A program made the translations under genes and the position numbers. This document shows, one piece after another, positions 1-9,822 of a DNA stretch of 64,000 bases. Within the stretch, counting starts at the first letter, position 1. Each line of letters opens with the position of its first letter. Origin of the DNA: Leptodontidium sp. MPI-SDFR-AT-0119 (Eukaryota; Ascomycota; Leotiomycetes; Helotiales; Leptodontidiaceae); contig JAHLEZ010000008.1 in the NCBI GenBank assembly GCA_020726505.1, forward strand, positions 2,418,001 through 2,482,000, read 5' to 3'. The notes beneath the pieces are model-generated. The model saw only the letters and a list, made by a program, of their open reading frames with translations. It ran no database searches and was not told where the DNA came from.

Positions 1-1142
1 GTGGGAGAGCGCAAGATGAAGAAGATCATTCGCAAGAAGAAACGTCCAGCGCGACCACAAGTTGATCCCTCGACGATGAAGTCCGAACCTCCTCCACAAA
101 CAGGCACGATCTTCAATATCTGGTACAACAAATGGTCGGGAGGTGATCGCGAAGACAAGTATTTGTCGAAGACTGCGGCTGCTGGACGATGCAATGTGGC
201 GAAGGATACTGGGTATACGAGAGCGGACAAGGTCACTGGAAGCTATTTCTGCCTCTTCTTCGCGCGCGGCATATGTCCAAAGGGCCAGGAATGTGAGTAC
301 CTACATAGGTTGCCTGGTATTCATGACATGTTCAACCCAAACGTGGATGTTTTCGGCAGAGACAAGCATTCGGACTACAGAGATGATATGGGAGGCGTAG
401 GAAGTTTCATGAGGCAGAATCGTACAGTTTACGTTGGACGGATACATGTCAGCGACGATATCGAGGAGGTTGTGGCCAGACATTTCGCGGAATGGGGACA
501 GGTTGAGCGCAGTAAGTTACCCAAGTTCTGCTGCTCACGATAGATTCTAACTATGTTTTAGTCCGTGTATTGAACACAAGAGGTGTTGCGTTCATCACAT
601 ACTCAAATGAAGCAAATGCACAATTCGCAAAAGAGGCTATGGCACATCAGTCACTGGACCACAGCGAGATCCTGAATGTTCGATGGGCTAGCGCTGACCC
701 CAATCCTATGGCACAAAAGCGCGAGGTACGGAGAATCGAGGAGCAGGCAGCAGAGGCAGTACGAAGAGCATTACCTGCTGAGTTCGTGGCAGAGATCGAG
801 GGTCGGGATCCAGAAGCACGGAAGCGGAAGAAGATCGATGGTGGGTTTGGTTTGGCAGGATATGAGGCTCCGGATGACATCTACTTTGCTCGGAGTGCCA
901 ACGCTGTCAATCCGGTAGGAAGGCAAGGATTGGAACTTGAGGACGAGCAACGTTTAATGATCGAGGCCGACCAAAGGCTGATGATAGAGGCTGACCAGGT
1001 AGAGAGGGAAGAGGCAGAGGAGAAGGGCATATTCTCGAATAGTACTCTTGCAGCACTGAAAGGCGCGCAGGCGGTTGCACCGAAAGCAAAAGCTCCAGCG
1101 CCGTCTGGTCCTCTGGTTGCATACGATAGTGATAGTGATTAA
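1..1142 (+). CDS. cwc2: Pre-mRNA-splicing factor Cwc2 (5' partial)
   Basis: Cwc2 binds U6 snRNA and the NineTeen Complex in the active spliceosome. The visible protein opens with a basic stretch (KKIIRKKKRPARPQ), then the Torus segment with FNIWYNKWSGGD. A CCCH zinc finger follows (CLFFARGICPKGQECEYLH), then an RRM beginning at RTVYVGRI. An intron at 512-561 (GTAAGT donor, CTAAC branch-like site, TTTTAG acceptor) interrupts the RRM; joining 511 to 562 gives VERIRVLNTRGVAFITY, which restores RNP1. The stop is TAA at 1140-1142. An in-frame ATG lies at 16, but the frame is open to base 1 and family members usually have more N-terminal residues, so the true start is probably outside the window. 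An 8-residue repeat (QRLMIEAD twice) lies in the C-terminal tail. Confidence 0.93.
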
Positions 1143-1280
1143 GGGTTAGCATCTGGCGTTCAGGGGCAGGCATGGATGGGATGGCTGTAGCATAGAATGG
1201 ATAATATTTCGGAGCATCATGAATGACTGTTCTCGATCAGTGTCCCAAAATACAACATGTCGATAGTCAGGTGCTTCGAT

Positions 1281-2221
1281 TTAACTATTGAAGATTCTCG
1301 AGTACAACAGTTCATGTCTCCCGACCCACAAGTCCATGATTGGCACACTCTGGCCGGCATCTTCAATGCTTGTGTCCCACTCCTGATCAATAACTCGCTG
1401 TATGCCTTGTTGAACCTCTACACTTGCTAGGAGCTTCTGGGCGTGGTACGGTCCGAATATACTTGCTCGCACAGCAGCTGACAGCAGAGCTTTCACATGG
1501 CTCAACATGAAGACATAGGCTGTCTGCTCCAAGCTCACTCCCAAGATACATGCAATAGCTCCAAACAATGGACCAAGATGGGCAGAAGCCGTTGGCAAGT
1601 CATTGGAGGTGACAGTCGGGGATGTGCCACGCAAGAGAATTGTGAATTCTTTCAATGCCTGTACACTAGCAACCGAAGCCCTAGCCGGCAGTGCAGAGGC
1701 AAATGATCGATCCCATATCGAAAGCAGAGCTCTTCCTTGTGCAACAGAGGCCCGACGACCCACTGTGCACATTATTGCTGCATCTAGAGTATCATCGAGT
1801 TCTACCAAGTCGAACACATTCCTGTGAGCCGCAAGAACGAATGGTAGAGTTGTGGAGGCATATGAGGAGAGTGAGAAGCCGAGGAACGCGGGGAAAGAAG
1901 AGCTTGGACGAGTATGTGCGAGATAAGATTCGAGACCGCTGCTGAATGCGAACGAGCCCAATGGGAGGGCAGAGTCTGAGAGTAGGAGTAGGAAGTGGTG
2001 AGACGAGGCGGAAAGAAGCCCTGTACATTATTAGAGGCAGATATCAGAGGTGAACAATCCCACTTACCAACACTTCGAAGGATCTTAGAGGGGCTGGGGG
2101 AAGCATCTGAATTGACATGATAGTCACTCAGTTTTGACTTGGCTGCTTCCAGACGCCGCTCAAGCTCGGCAATCTCATCATTGAGAGCTTGCGACTTCGA
2201 AAAGTCGGCTGTGTTGCTCAT
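1281..2221 (-). CDS. ureF: Urease accessory protein UreF
   Basis: UreF is part of the UreD/F/G chaperone that loads nickel into apo-urease in the cytosol. Two exons, 2221-2068 and 2020-1281, flank a 47-nt intron (GTAAGT at 2067; acceptor CAG ending at 2021). The junction codon is G/GG and yields SVGLLSASSHH followed by FLLLLSDSALPLGSFAFSSGL, the UreF signature. The product is 297 aa, somewhat long for the family because of a coiled-coil-like N-terminus (LNDEIAELERRLEAAKSKL). ATG at 2221 is the first start in frame. It is divergent from the MARVEL gene across about 1.1 kb. No other urease gene is in the window, as expected for dispersed fungal urease genes. Confidence 0.92.
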
Positions 2222-2702
2222 CAAGGAAGCATGTTACTTTGTTATGAGGTTGAGTGATCTTCAGTTAATGCTCGTCGTCAAAAGCCTCATCCGCATCCTC
2301 GTCTAGAATTAGCGAGGCGCACTATCTCCCGCAGCACCTCACACATCTCTTCCTCCTCCACTCTTCTCCATCCACAAGACGAAGCTCCTCAAGTGGCTGC
2401 AAGGCTTTCCCACAAGGCGTTGGTTGACGATCATCTATTCCTTTCGACCTCACTGGCTATTATTTACAGCAGAGTGGCGAAGTAGCCCTGATACCTGCAG
2501 AAGGATTGGCGAGGATGTTCTGTAGTTGCTTCAGGGCCAGGGGTCATGCGTTCATGGTCGTTTTGTGCTGCGCGCGCTGCATCGTTGTTCACCAACAGTC
2601 ATTACACTTTGCGGAATATCGGCCGAGAGGAATTTCTCGTGTACAGATTTACCCGGAGCACTTTGAATCCCTGCGGTTATTGGATTTTTATTTTATTTTT
2701 AT

Positions 2703-2727
<25 letters not shown>
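2703..2727 (+). repeat. (CT)n microsatellite
   Basis: About 12 uninterrupted CT units, followed by T-rich sequence, in the divergent intergenic region. Pyrimidine tracts are common in fungal promoters, so this may be regulatory or neutral. Confidence 0.9.
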
Positions 2728-2733
<6 letters not shown>

Positions 2734-3155
2734 TTTCGATTTTCGTATACTCTGCGTGAGGCTACAGCCCTCCCCAAGTCACACGATGACATACCCGTCG
2801 GAAGGCACACTTCAGCCATCTGGAGGCCATGTTTGTGTTCAGTTCAGAAACATGCAGAAAGTTTCGATAAGCGCCTCGTCGATCATGAGCAGTATATGGT
2901 CATGACAATTGTTGTGCTGCGGACCAGAAGATTGCTGGCCATAGGCCTAACGACCTGAAACGCTGTGCCGCGATCCTACCCAAAGGTTGGTACTACCACA
3001 TAGCTGGGACTTTCTCGCAGTTCTGAATGGTTGATGGAGGCGAGAACGACATCGTTGCCTTATTTTTGAATCGCCGTAGCTACATCACAGCCTGGAAGCA
3101 ATCCTATTCCTGGTCAATGCCTAAACTAGTCACTCTCTGACCGCTACCTTGCTGT

Positions 3156-3164
3156 TATATAAGG
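3156..3164 (+). promoter_or_regulatory. TATA-like box of the MARVEL gene
   Basis: TATATAAGG lies about 140 bp upstream of the ATG at 3297, a plausible core promoter position with a leader of about 100 nt. Confidence 0.5.
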
Positions 3165-3296
3165 ACAACCCATACTTCAGATCCTCCAGATCGTCTCTAT
3201 CACTTACCATCTCATTGCAACGCTTCCCGAACTCTGAAACTTTCGCATATATACTTCTACCAAACATTGCCAAATATCTTGTATACACCAGCAATC

Positions 3297-3945
3297 ATGA
3301 TTGTAACTCTTGGTCTCCGTGCTGCCCAAGTGAGTCTTCCGCTTCTGCCTCTCGAACTCTTTCGGACTATACATCGAGACTGATGTTGATTTGCCGGTTG
3401 TAGCTTGTCATTTCTGCCGTCGTGCTAGCCCTCGCTGTAGTCCTGATCAACGGCTATGGCCCTGGCCATGGACCGGCGCTGTTAGGTTATGGTGCTTTTT
3501 GTGGAGGAGCAGCCCTTGTGATTGCTGCCGTGGGAACTCTTGCTGTGTTTTTCGATAGACTCCAAGGGGTTATAATGCTGGCTCTTGATGGACTCGCCTC
3601 CTTCTTCCTCCTAGCTGGAGCAGCTGTACATCTACCTCTGCATTTGGTATGGCTTTGAGCTGACAGTATGATTAGGCATGGACGGCGAAAGTTAAAACCG
3701 GCGATTGCAACAGCGAAAGCTACATACTCAGTATTGCATCCATAGTCAGGGTCAGCGACGACAAAACTTTCCCTGGGAAGAACCTTGATCAACGACTCAA
3801 GAACGCCCGAGAATTCATTGTGGCCAGGTGCCGCATCGAGCAAGCCGAGACAGCGGTACTTTGGATTTTGGTTATCTGCTTCCTTGCGACTATCGTACTC
3901 GCTTTCTTCGGTAGATCAGGCAAGAGAGGAGGCGCCATGGTCTAG
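3297..3945 (+). CDS. MARVEL-domain-like integral membrane protein
   Basis: Small four-helix membrane protein of 181 aa. Three exons: 3297-3329, 3404-3646 and 3676-3945. Introns are 74 nt (GTGAGT...TAG) and 29 nt (GTATGG...TTAG), both phase 0. The second is very short; its AG at 3674-3675 keeps the frame into AWTAKVKTGDC. Helices: LVISAVVLALAVVLING (about 12-30), GAALVIAAVGTLAVFF, GLASFFLLAGAAVHLPLHL and a last helix TAVLWILVICFLATIVLAFFG. The pattern (LRAAQ before helix 1, loop with Cys, fourth helix at the end) fits fungal MARVEL proteins, which associate with membrane microdomains. No specific partner can be inferred. Confidence 0.82.
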
Positions 3946-4486
3946 TGGCCATTGATTCAACCTGGGTTTGTTGGGGTACATGTGACTGGAGTGAAGTGTG
4001 ATGGAGTTTTTAGATACGTCGTCGAGAGCTTTCTACTCTGGGGTGGGTATAGTATAATGGGACTGTGGTTTTATTTCGAGTATTTAATGCGATGTTCATG
4101 ACCAAATATGAATCAAGTTCTCATTGCTCCGTTGCTGCGAGGCGGGGCATCTGATATACTCATTGCCGTTGTATGGATTCGGATCTTTTTCCCGATGAAT
4201 TGCGCAATCTTCTTAGCCATTAAGTTTGACCAGTATCAAATATGCGTGCTGAAATGTGACCTACATATGTCCTCCTAATTTATATCTGCGGCGCAGGCTG
4301 TAAGCTGACCGGCGTTCAACGAAGTTGATTTGGTGGTGTACGCCGCTAGCGAACACCGAATGTCAGAAATGCAACTAATTATCGACTGCAAAGCACCGAG
4401 TATATAAAGAAGCATCCCATCCGCGTAATAACATACTTTCGCGAAAAAATCTTTATTGCCATATTGCTCAGTTGTACACCAAAACC
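3946..4486. other. Intergenic, MARVEL gene to SDR
   Basis: No gene seen. The right end carries a TATA box for the SDR gene. Confidence 0.6.
4401..4409 (+). promoter_or_regulatory. TATA box of the SDR gene
   Basis: TATATAAAG lies 86 bp upstream of the ATG at 4487, preceded by GCACCGAG. Its position and sequence are typical of a fungal core promoter. Confidence 0.6.
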
Positions 4487-5467
4487 ATGTCCTTCCGAAC
4501 CGCACTTGCTCAACTTTTCCCTGGAAAGCCAACCTTCACGGAAAACGACATCCCTAATCAAACTGGCAAAGTCTTTATGGTGACAGGTGGTAATGCCGGC
4601 CTCGGATTCGAACTAGTCAAGATCTTGTATTCGAAAGGAGCCACAGTTTACATGGCCAGTCGCTCGCAGACGAAAGCCGAAGCTGCGATAAAATCCATCC
4701 AAGCGACAACCACAACAACAACGCCTGGCAAAATCAACAATTTGATCCTTGATTTATCGGACTTGGCGTCTATCAAGCCTGCGGTCCAACAATTCGCGGC
4801 CCAGGAAAGCAAGCTTGATGTTCTGTGGAACAATGCTGGGGTTGGATCTGCACCTGTTGGTAGCAAAACAAAACAAGGCTATGAATTATTGATGGGCACG
4901 AACGCACTCGGACCATACCTTCTCACCAAACTCCTTCTCCCGTACCTCCAGGACGCTGCAAAGACAGCTCCTCAAAACACAGTTCGAATAGTCTGGGCCG
5001 CCTCCCCAGCTGTCGAGACTAACACTCCCAAAGGAGGGTTGGACATCAAGGAACTCTCCTCTCCGGGTGACAATCAGCTACGTAACTACGGCATCTCGAA
5101 GCTAGCAAACTGGCTCCTCGCATCCGAGTTCTCCAAGCAGGTCTCCAAAGATGGCATCACAAGCGTGGCTCAGAACCCTGGGAATTTGAAGACGGCCATT
5201 TGGGATGCTGCTCCTAAATGGGCTCAGGTTGTCATGTCGGTTACTATGCACCCGCCAATCTACGGTGCATATTCGAGTCTCTGGGCGGGTCTCTCTGATG
5301 GAATTACGGTTGCTGATGGGGGAAGGTATGGAGTCCCTTGGGGCAAATGGCATCCGAATCCAAGACAAGACCTTTTGGCTGCCCTGAAGAGCGAGCAGGA
5401 AGGCGGTACTGGGGTTGCTGGTAAATTTCGGGATTGGTGCGAGGAAGAAAGCAAGGTGTATGTTTGA
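4487..5467 (+). CDS. Short-chain dehydrogenase/reductase, retinol-dehydrogenase-like
   Basis: NAD(P)-dependent oxidoreductase of 326 aa in one exon. The Rossmann glycine motif is TGGNAGLG at residues 33-40. NNAG is at 115-118, the catalytic serine is probably Ser173 (VWAAS), and the YxxxK pair is Tyr201/Lys205 (YGISK). The long tail (PWGKWHPNPRQDLL...) resembles fungal daunorubicin C-13-ketoreductase/retinol-dehydrogenase-like proteins. The start is the ATG at 4487; upstream in-frame sequence has only TTG. A Thr run of six (TTTTTT) lies in a surface loop near residue 75. The substrate cannot be told from sequence, and there is no biosynthetic cluster around it. Confidence 0.92.
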   Translation: MSFRTALAQLFPGKPTFTENDIPNQTGKVFMVTGGNAGLGFELVKILYSKGATVYMASRSQTKAEAAIKSIQATTTTTTPGKINNLILDLSDLASIKPAVQQFAAQESKLDVLWNNAGVGSAPVGSKTKQGYELLMGTNALGPYLLTKLLLPYLQDAAKTAPQNTVRIVWAASPAVETNTPKGGLDIKELSSPGDNQLRNYGISKLANWLLASEFSKQVSKDGITSVAQNPGNLKTAIWDAAPKWAQVVMSVTMHPPIYGAYSSLWAGLSDGITVADGGRYGVPWGKWHPNPRQDLLAALKSEQEGGTGVAGKFRDWCEEESKVYV

Positions 5468-6412
5468 TTTGCAGAGCAGAAGGATACTTTAATGCTACGA
5501 TAGTGGGATGCATATGAAATGGATAGTAATTCAACCGCGCGGAGCTTTCTCCAGTGATGTCGGCGGCTCAGATGAAAATTGAACACTTAGAACTTGTGAA
5601 ACTAACAACGGATAGATTTGGCAATACATTCGGCAATGACTTTGGAATTAGGAGAAACGATGCTGCCGACAGAACGCTGACCGAGACGAATACTGATTCC
5701 ATTTTATTCCCAGTGGATCTGGTGCTGTCAAAGCTGTTGTGCACTTGGTATTTTGTACGGTACGATAAAAGAGTAACGGTCAAGAGAACAAGTGGGCTTT
5801 CATAGGAACTTTAACAAAAGTATTGGCTAAATGGGCTTTTAAATCTTCAAAAGAATAATAGACAGAAAAACCTTTCAGCTGAAGTAGTAAGAACTGAAAG
5901 ACGAAGGAGATACGATCCTCGGCGTGACATTTCATATGTTGCCATTTGTAAGGGATCAAGAACTCTATCGAAGGAAAGGAGTAGGTGCCATGTTTGAATA
6001 TCTCAATGATCCAACCCCGACTTGGCTTAGTTGAGGTCCTGGGATGGAGGTTCCAGGTTGTCAAAGTCCATGAGCGGAAGTGATTGCTGGGGAAAAGAGA
6101 GCTCGGAGAGCCCCACTATTTTCCTAGCGGCCAGAGCTTCCAATCTGGTAACAAAACAGTGAAAGGCTTAAACTACCCTACAAACTTCCACTTCTAAGCA
6201 AGCACTCCAGCAGCTTCAGAGTGACTTCAATGCGTGCTGGTAGGTTCAACAGCAGCAGCCATAATCCGAAGAGAGTCGTCGTTAATTGTGGCTGACGGTA
6301 AGTGCAATTCCATGTCTCATGTATCTGCAAGGAAAGCTCCCAGGTTCTTTTCCATCGTCGAACCAACAGCTCTCCCCGTCCATCGAACAACAACAGAACC
6401 CGCCCACCCAAC
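5468..6412. other. Intergenic, SDR to rhomboid
   Basis: Nearly 1 kb without an ORF that resembles a protein family. I see no RNA gene or repeat in it. The right part is probably the rhomboid promoter and leader. Confidence 0.55.
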
Positions 6413-7409
6413 ATGATCATGAGCTTCTTCAAACAAGGCTTCAGCTCTGCCAGCCCGCGACCGTGTCAACTATGTCGACCATCTTCAATTGACAAGCTTC
6501 TTGTAAGCTTCCCTACCCCGCCTCATTGAAGTACTGCAAACTGACGCGACCCAGTTCAAAACCACACGCGTCAATTGCTCAATGCAGCTACCATACAGAC
6601 CATTCAGCACCAGCAGGAAATTCCGTCCGAATCTCTACACCTACAAACCAAGAAACCATCTGACGATAGCGCTGCGTCGTCAACACAGAGACTCGTCCCC
6701 AAAGACATATTTCCAGAAACCCGAGCAACCACGGTGGCAGCCCTCTCAAGCCAGCACTGGAAGTCTCGTGGTCATTAGTATAGTTGGGGCCTGTGTAGGG
6801 GTGTTCTTATGGAACGGCCAACTACAAGCCGAAGCACGACAGAAGGCCACCAGAGAAGCGCGGAAGAAAGCCACCGATTTCTACGAGCAATTCGTGATGA
6901 CTTCTCGAAGCCTTGAACCAGGCCGATACTATACCTTGATTAGCTCGGCGTTCATGCATCGCGACATCATGCATCTTGGACTTTGTATGCTTGGCTTATT
7001 CACCATCGGACGTAATATTGTTGTGAGATCTGGAGTGCCTTCTTTCATTGTCCTGTATTTTGGCTCTGCAGTTGCGGGAGGGGTTGCACAGGTTCGCTTC
7101 TGGGAGACGAATAGTTCGCCTTACATTGTTAACCATGGGGTGGGATCTTCAGGGGCGATCTCGGGACTTTTTGCTGCAATGGCTTGTGCCATGCCTCTGT
7201 CTCGGATTTACCTCTTTTTCATACCCATGCCTATGGTTGCGGCGGCTGTTCTGGAGGTCGGTGTTAGTATCGGTGGAATGCAGGGGAGGTGGCTTCAAAA
7301 TTGGGGCCATGCTGATCATCTAGGAGGCATGGCTTTTGGTGCTTTCTGGTGGTTGTTGGCGATGAGGCGAGGGGCTCCTTTGGGGAGACTGTTCAGACCT
7401 AAGTTCTAA
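6413..7409 (+). CDS. Rhomboid-family intramembrane serine protease
   Basis: Two exons, 6413-6502 and 6555-7409, with a 52-nt phase-0 intron (GTAAGC...CAG), give 314 aa. The first 60 residues are rich in Arg, Ser and Thr with almost no acids (RPFSTSRKFRP), typical of a mitochondrial presequence. The rhomboid core follows: a single helix (VVISIVGACVGVFLW), then RYYTLISSAFMHRDIMHLGLCM with the conserved His pair. The catalytic serine is in GSSG (HGVGSSGAISG) and the catalytic histidine in HADHLGG of the last helix. This Ser/His dyad indicates an active protease, plausibly of the inner membrane. It is shorter than Pcp1/Rbd1 proteins, so it may be a paralogue. If the intron call is wrong, ATG 6582 gives 275 aa. 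Confidence 0.87.
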
Positions 7410-7773
7410 GTCGGGAGGTGTGGGAGTTGGTGTTCTGGTATTCTGGTGTGTACGATCCCCTGTCATTGCGAAGATTTCAAGAAAGCGTTTAGATCTGTCT
7501 TACATTGCAAGACTAGACAGCGGAATTATATTCAAGTATGCGATCTGTTTCAGGTGTCAGCTGCGCCTGCTAGGCGTTTTGCACTCCGAACAAACTTCTC
7601 ATAGTTTGAGCGAGTATGTATATGATATACGTTATTACCCCTAGTCATCGCGGACGCCATTTTGAGATTTTTCATTTCTCCATTGTCTCTTAGATCGATA
7701 CCCAAAGACATCCCAGCATGTTACATCCAACATGATGCCACGAACAGCATTTGGCAACCAACACTCAGCCCGC
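7410..7773. other. Convergent intergenic region
   Basis: 3' flanks of the rhomboid gene (+) and the proteolipid gene (-). No gene or structured RNA seen. Confidence 0.6.
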
Positions 7774-8709
7774 CTAATACCCACGACTACAATCCGTCAC
7801 TCCATTCTCGGCACTAGTCAACAACAACAGCCCAACAATAAGTCCATAAATCGCTACACAACACCACCAATTAGCCCAAGCTCAGCACCGCTCCCCCTTA
7901 AAAACACCCACCCACACCCTTCGCTTCAACTCAAGAAGAGAGAAACACAAAGACTCACCCAACACCTCAGCAAAAATCAACATCATCATCATACCCACAA
8001 ACATCCTAGGCTGCTGTCCCGTAGCCCTCACCCCCGCATCCCCCACAATCCCAATACAAAACCCGGCACTCAAGCAGCATAGTCCCACCGATAGCCCGGC
8101 AGAGAGTTGCATGAAGCTGGTGTGGAGGGCGACTTTCTCTTTCAGTGTTGAGGAGATGACTACTGCGACTACGAGGCCGTAGATCGCTAGGATGCCAGCG
8201 AGGATGGGGGGCATGAGGTCTGGTGGGTTGGTGTTCGTGTTAGCGACTGTTGTTCGCGAAGGGGGAAGATGTGTGGAAATAGAAAGAGGAGGAGCAGGGG
8301 GGTGGGGGGCGGGGGGCGGATGGGAAAACGGACTTCTGATCATCATATCCGGTCTCAGGACACTGACGGCAGATATACCGATTCCTGATTTCGCGATCCC
8401 GTATGCGGCTCCCAGACTCGAGAATATCATGGCGACTGCACAGCCCATGCATCCGAAGAAAGACTACTTAGTTAGTTGTGTTTATATTGGGAATCACCTC
8501 GCGAGATTATCGGGATCGGGAAAGTTTGGGAGACGTACGGCGTAAATGGGACTAGTTGAGGAGGTTAGACGTTAGGCTTGACGAAGTGACTAAGAGAGGG
8601 AAGGAGGGGGTAAGGGGGGAAGAACTTACCATCGTCCCTGATCAAAGTATTCCATGATGAGAGATTCGCCGGCTGAGTTTGCGAAGAGAATGTTTTCTTG
8701 CGTAGACAT
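7774..8709 (-). CDS. V-type ATPase proteolipid subunit c, divergent Vma3-like
   Basis: Membrane-rotor subunit of the vacuolar proton pump. Five exons: 8709-8630, 8551-8539 (only 13 nt), 8463-8334, 8219-7959, 7853-7774; 187 aa. Phases join cleanly and give [50 protein letters not shown] and [14 protein letters not shown]. The proton-carrying Glu is in IFAEVL of helix 4. GDAGVR and QQPR favour subunit c over c' (Vma11). Oddities: an N-terminal extension of about 30 residues, a non-standard C-tail ([11 protein letters not shown]), and intron 3 with donor GTCCGT that is 114 nt long and open in frame. It is probably a diverged paralogue rather than the main copy. Confidence 0.86.
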
Positions 8710-8780
8710 GTGCTGTACCTCAAGTGTATGGTCACACAAACAACGTTTTGTCTGATAGACTAATATCTATCTGCAACAAG

Positions 8781-8789
8781 ATTATATAA
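8781..8789 (-). promoter_or_regulatory. TATA-like box of the proteolipid gene
   Basis: On the minus strand the sequence reads TTATATAAT, about 75 bp upstream of the ATG at 8709. Confidence 0.45.
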
Positions 8790-9814
8790 CTAAGAGAAGA
8801 GGAAAGAATCAAAGACGTGAGAGATAAAAGAGAGAGGAAGGAAGTACGAGAGGGAAGGCTGACAAGTACTGTTTCGATTCAGCTCCGAGCCGATGGGTGA
8901 GCGAGTAAACATCCCATTCGTCCGTCTTACCTGTACCTTATATACACAACAGCACAGCATAAGGTATCTCAAAAGACCTTGTGGATGAGATTCAGGCACG
9001 CTTGTCTGGCGTACACCTATTCGGTCATCTAGTTTGAGTGGTGTTCCCATACCTTGGTTCTGCTAGGCACCGACTTTCGGCTCGTTGTGATTCGGTCATG
9101 GTGGATTATAGTAGCTGCCTAGGCTTGCGGTAGCGAAGAGGCGTTTGGTTGGAATAAGGCTGTAGTATTGATGTCTCAAGAGAGGAAGAGGGAGAGCGTG
9201 CTTCATGATGTGATGCTGTTACGTGATGGGCTGAGGTTTGTTACACAAAATTTGGTCGCGTGACCTTTATTTATCAGGGTCACGTTTTCCCCGTTTCCAA
9301 CTGGACCTGTCTGTTTCGACACGACAAGAAGTCCATAAGCGCAAATAATCCTACCAACCTCAATTCTAAGCTTAAAAACGCCCAAAAGTTCAAATACTTC
9401 CGGTAGAAAAAGCAGCCAGCGGCTACCACACCACGCGCCTATTCAAGCCATTAGGATTTCAAGGGCTACAAATTCCACCCTGCATCTGCACCACGAAATC
9501 GACACTCCACTTGCATGCAACGACAACCAATCGATTCCCGCGAAATCGAATGTTGGTAGTCGCAACTGCACCCGACAGTCTGGTACGCTTTATTTTCAGT
9601 CAAAGGATTGACACGCTTCCTTCCTTGCTTGTTGTGCCGCCGCCCCATGCGAGCGCTTAGGAGGGAACGTGGTATCATAATGGTTCACCTTGATAAGGGG
9701 TGAGGGTACCTCCCCTCCCCTTTCCGCTGCGGTTTCTGGTTTGTTTCTTTTCCTTTTTCGCTGCCGTATCGTTCTGGCTTGTGTACATTCATTTATTCTG
9801 GTCGTTTGCTTGTA

Positions 9815-9822
9815 TGTATGTT
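9815..9822. repeat. Target-site duplication, left copy
   Basis: TGTATGTT immediately left of the hAT terminus. It is identical to the 8 bases at 12908-12915; 8 bp is the hallmark length for hAT elements. Confidence 0.93.

Larger units (their letters stand above)
2222..3296. other. Divergent intergenic region ureF / MARVEL gene
   Basis: No convincing coding signal is present. Short ORFs on both strands lack family motifs. The segment holds a CT microsatellite and a TATA-like box close to the rightward gene, so it most likely carries both promoters. Confidence 0.6.
8710..9822. other. Intergenic between proteolipid gene and hAT element
   Basis: No coding motif. It contains a 7-bp inverted repeat (CGTGACC at 9259-9265 and GGTCACG at 9278-9284). 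A pyrimidine-rich stretch at about 9695-9770 looks like the proximal promoter of the membrane-protein gene now separated from it by the hAT insertion. Confidence 0.5.

Noticed and set aside
8220..8333. Pro-rich segment as a true part of the proteolipid
   Set aside because: Splicing restores the conserved MIRN-LMPP continuity, with a CTAAC branch-like site and CAG acceptor; treated as an intron, with retention kept only as a finding.
9259..9284. Inverted repeat CGTGACC...GGTCACG as an operator
   Set aside because: Seven-base arms with a 12-base spacer are common by chance at this window size.
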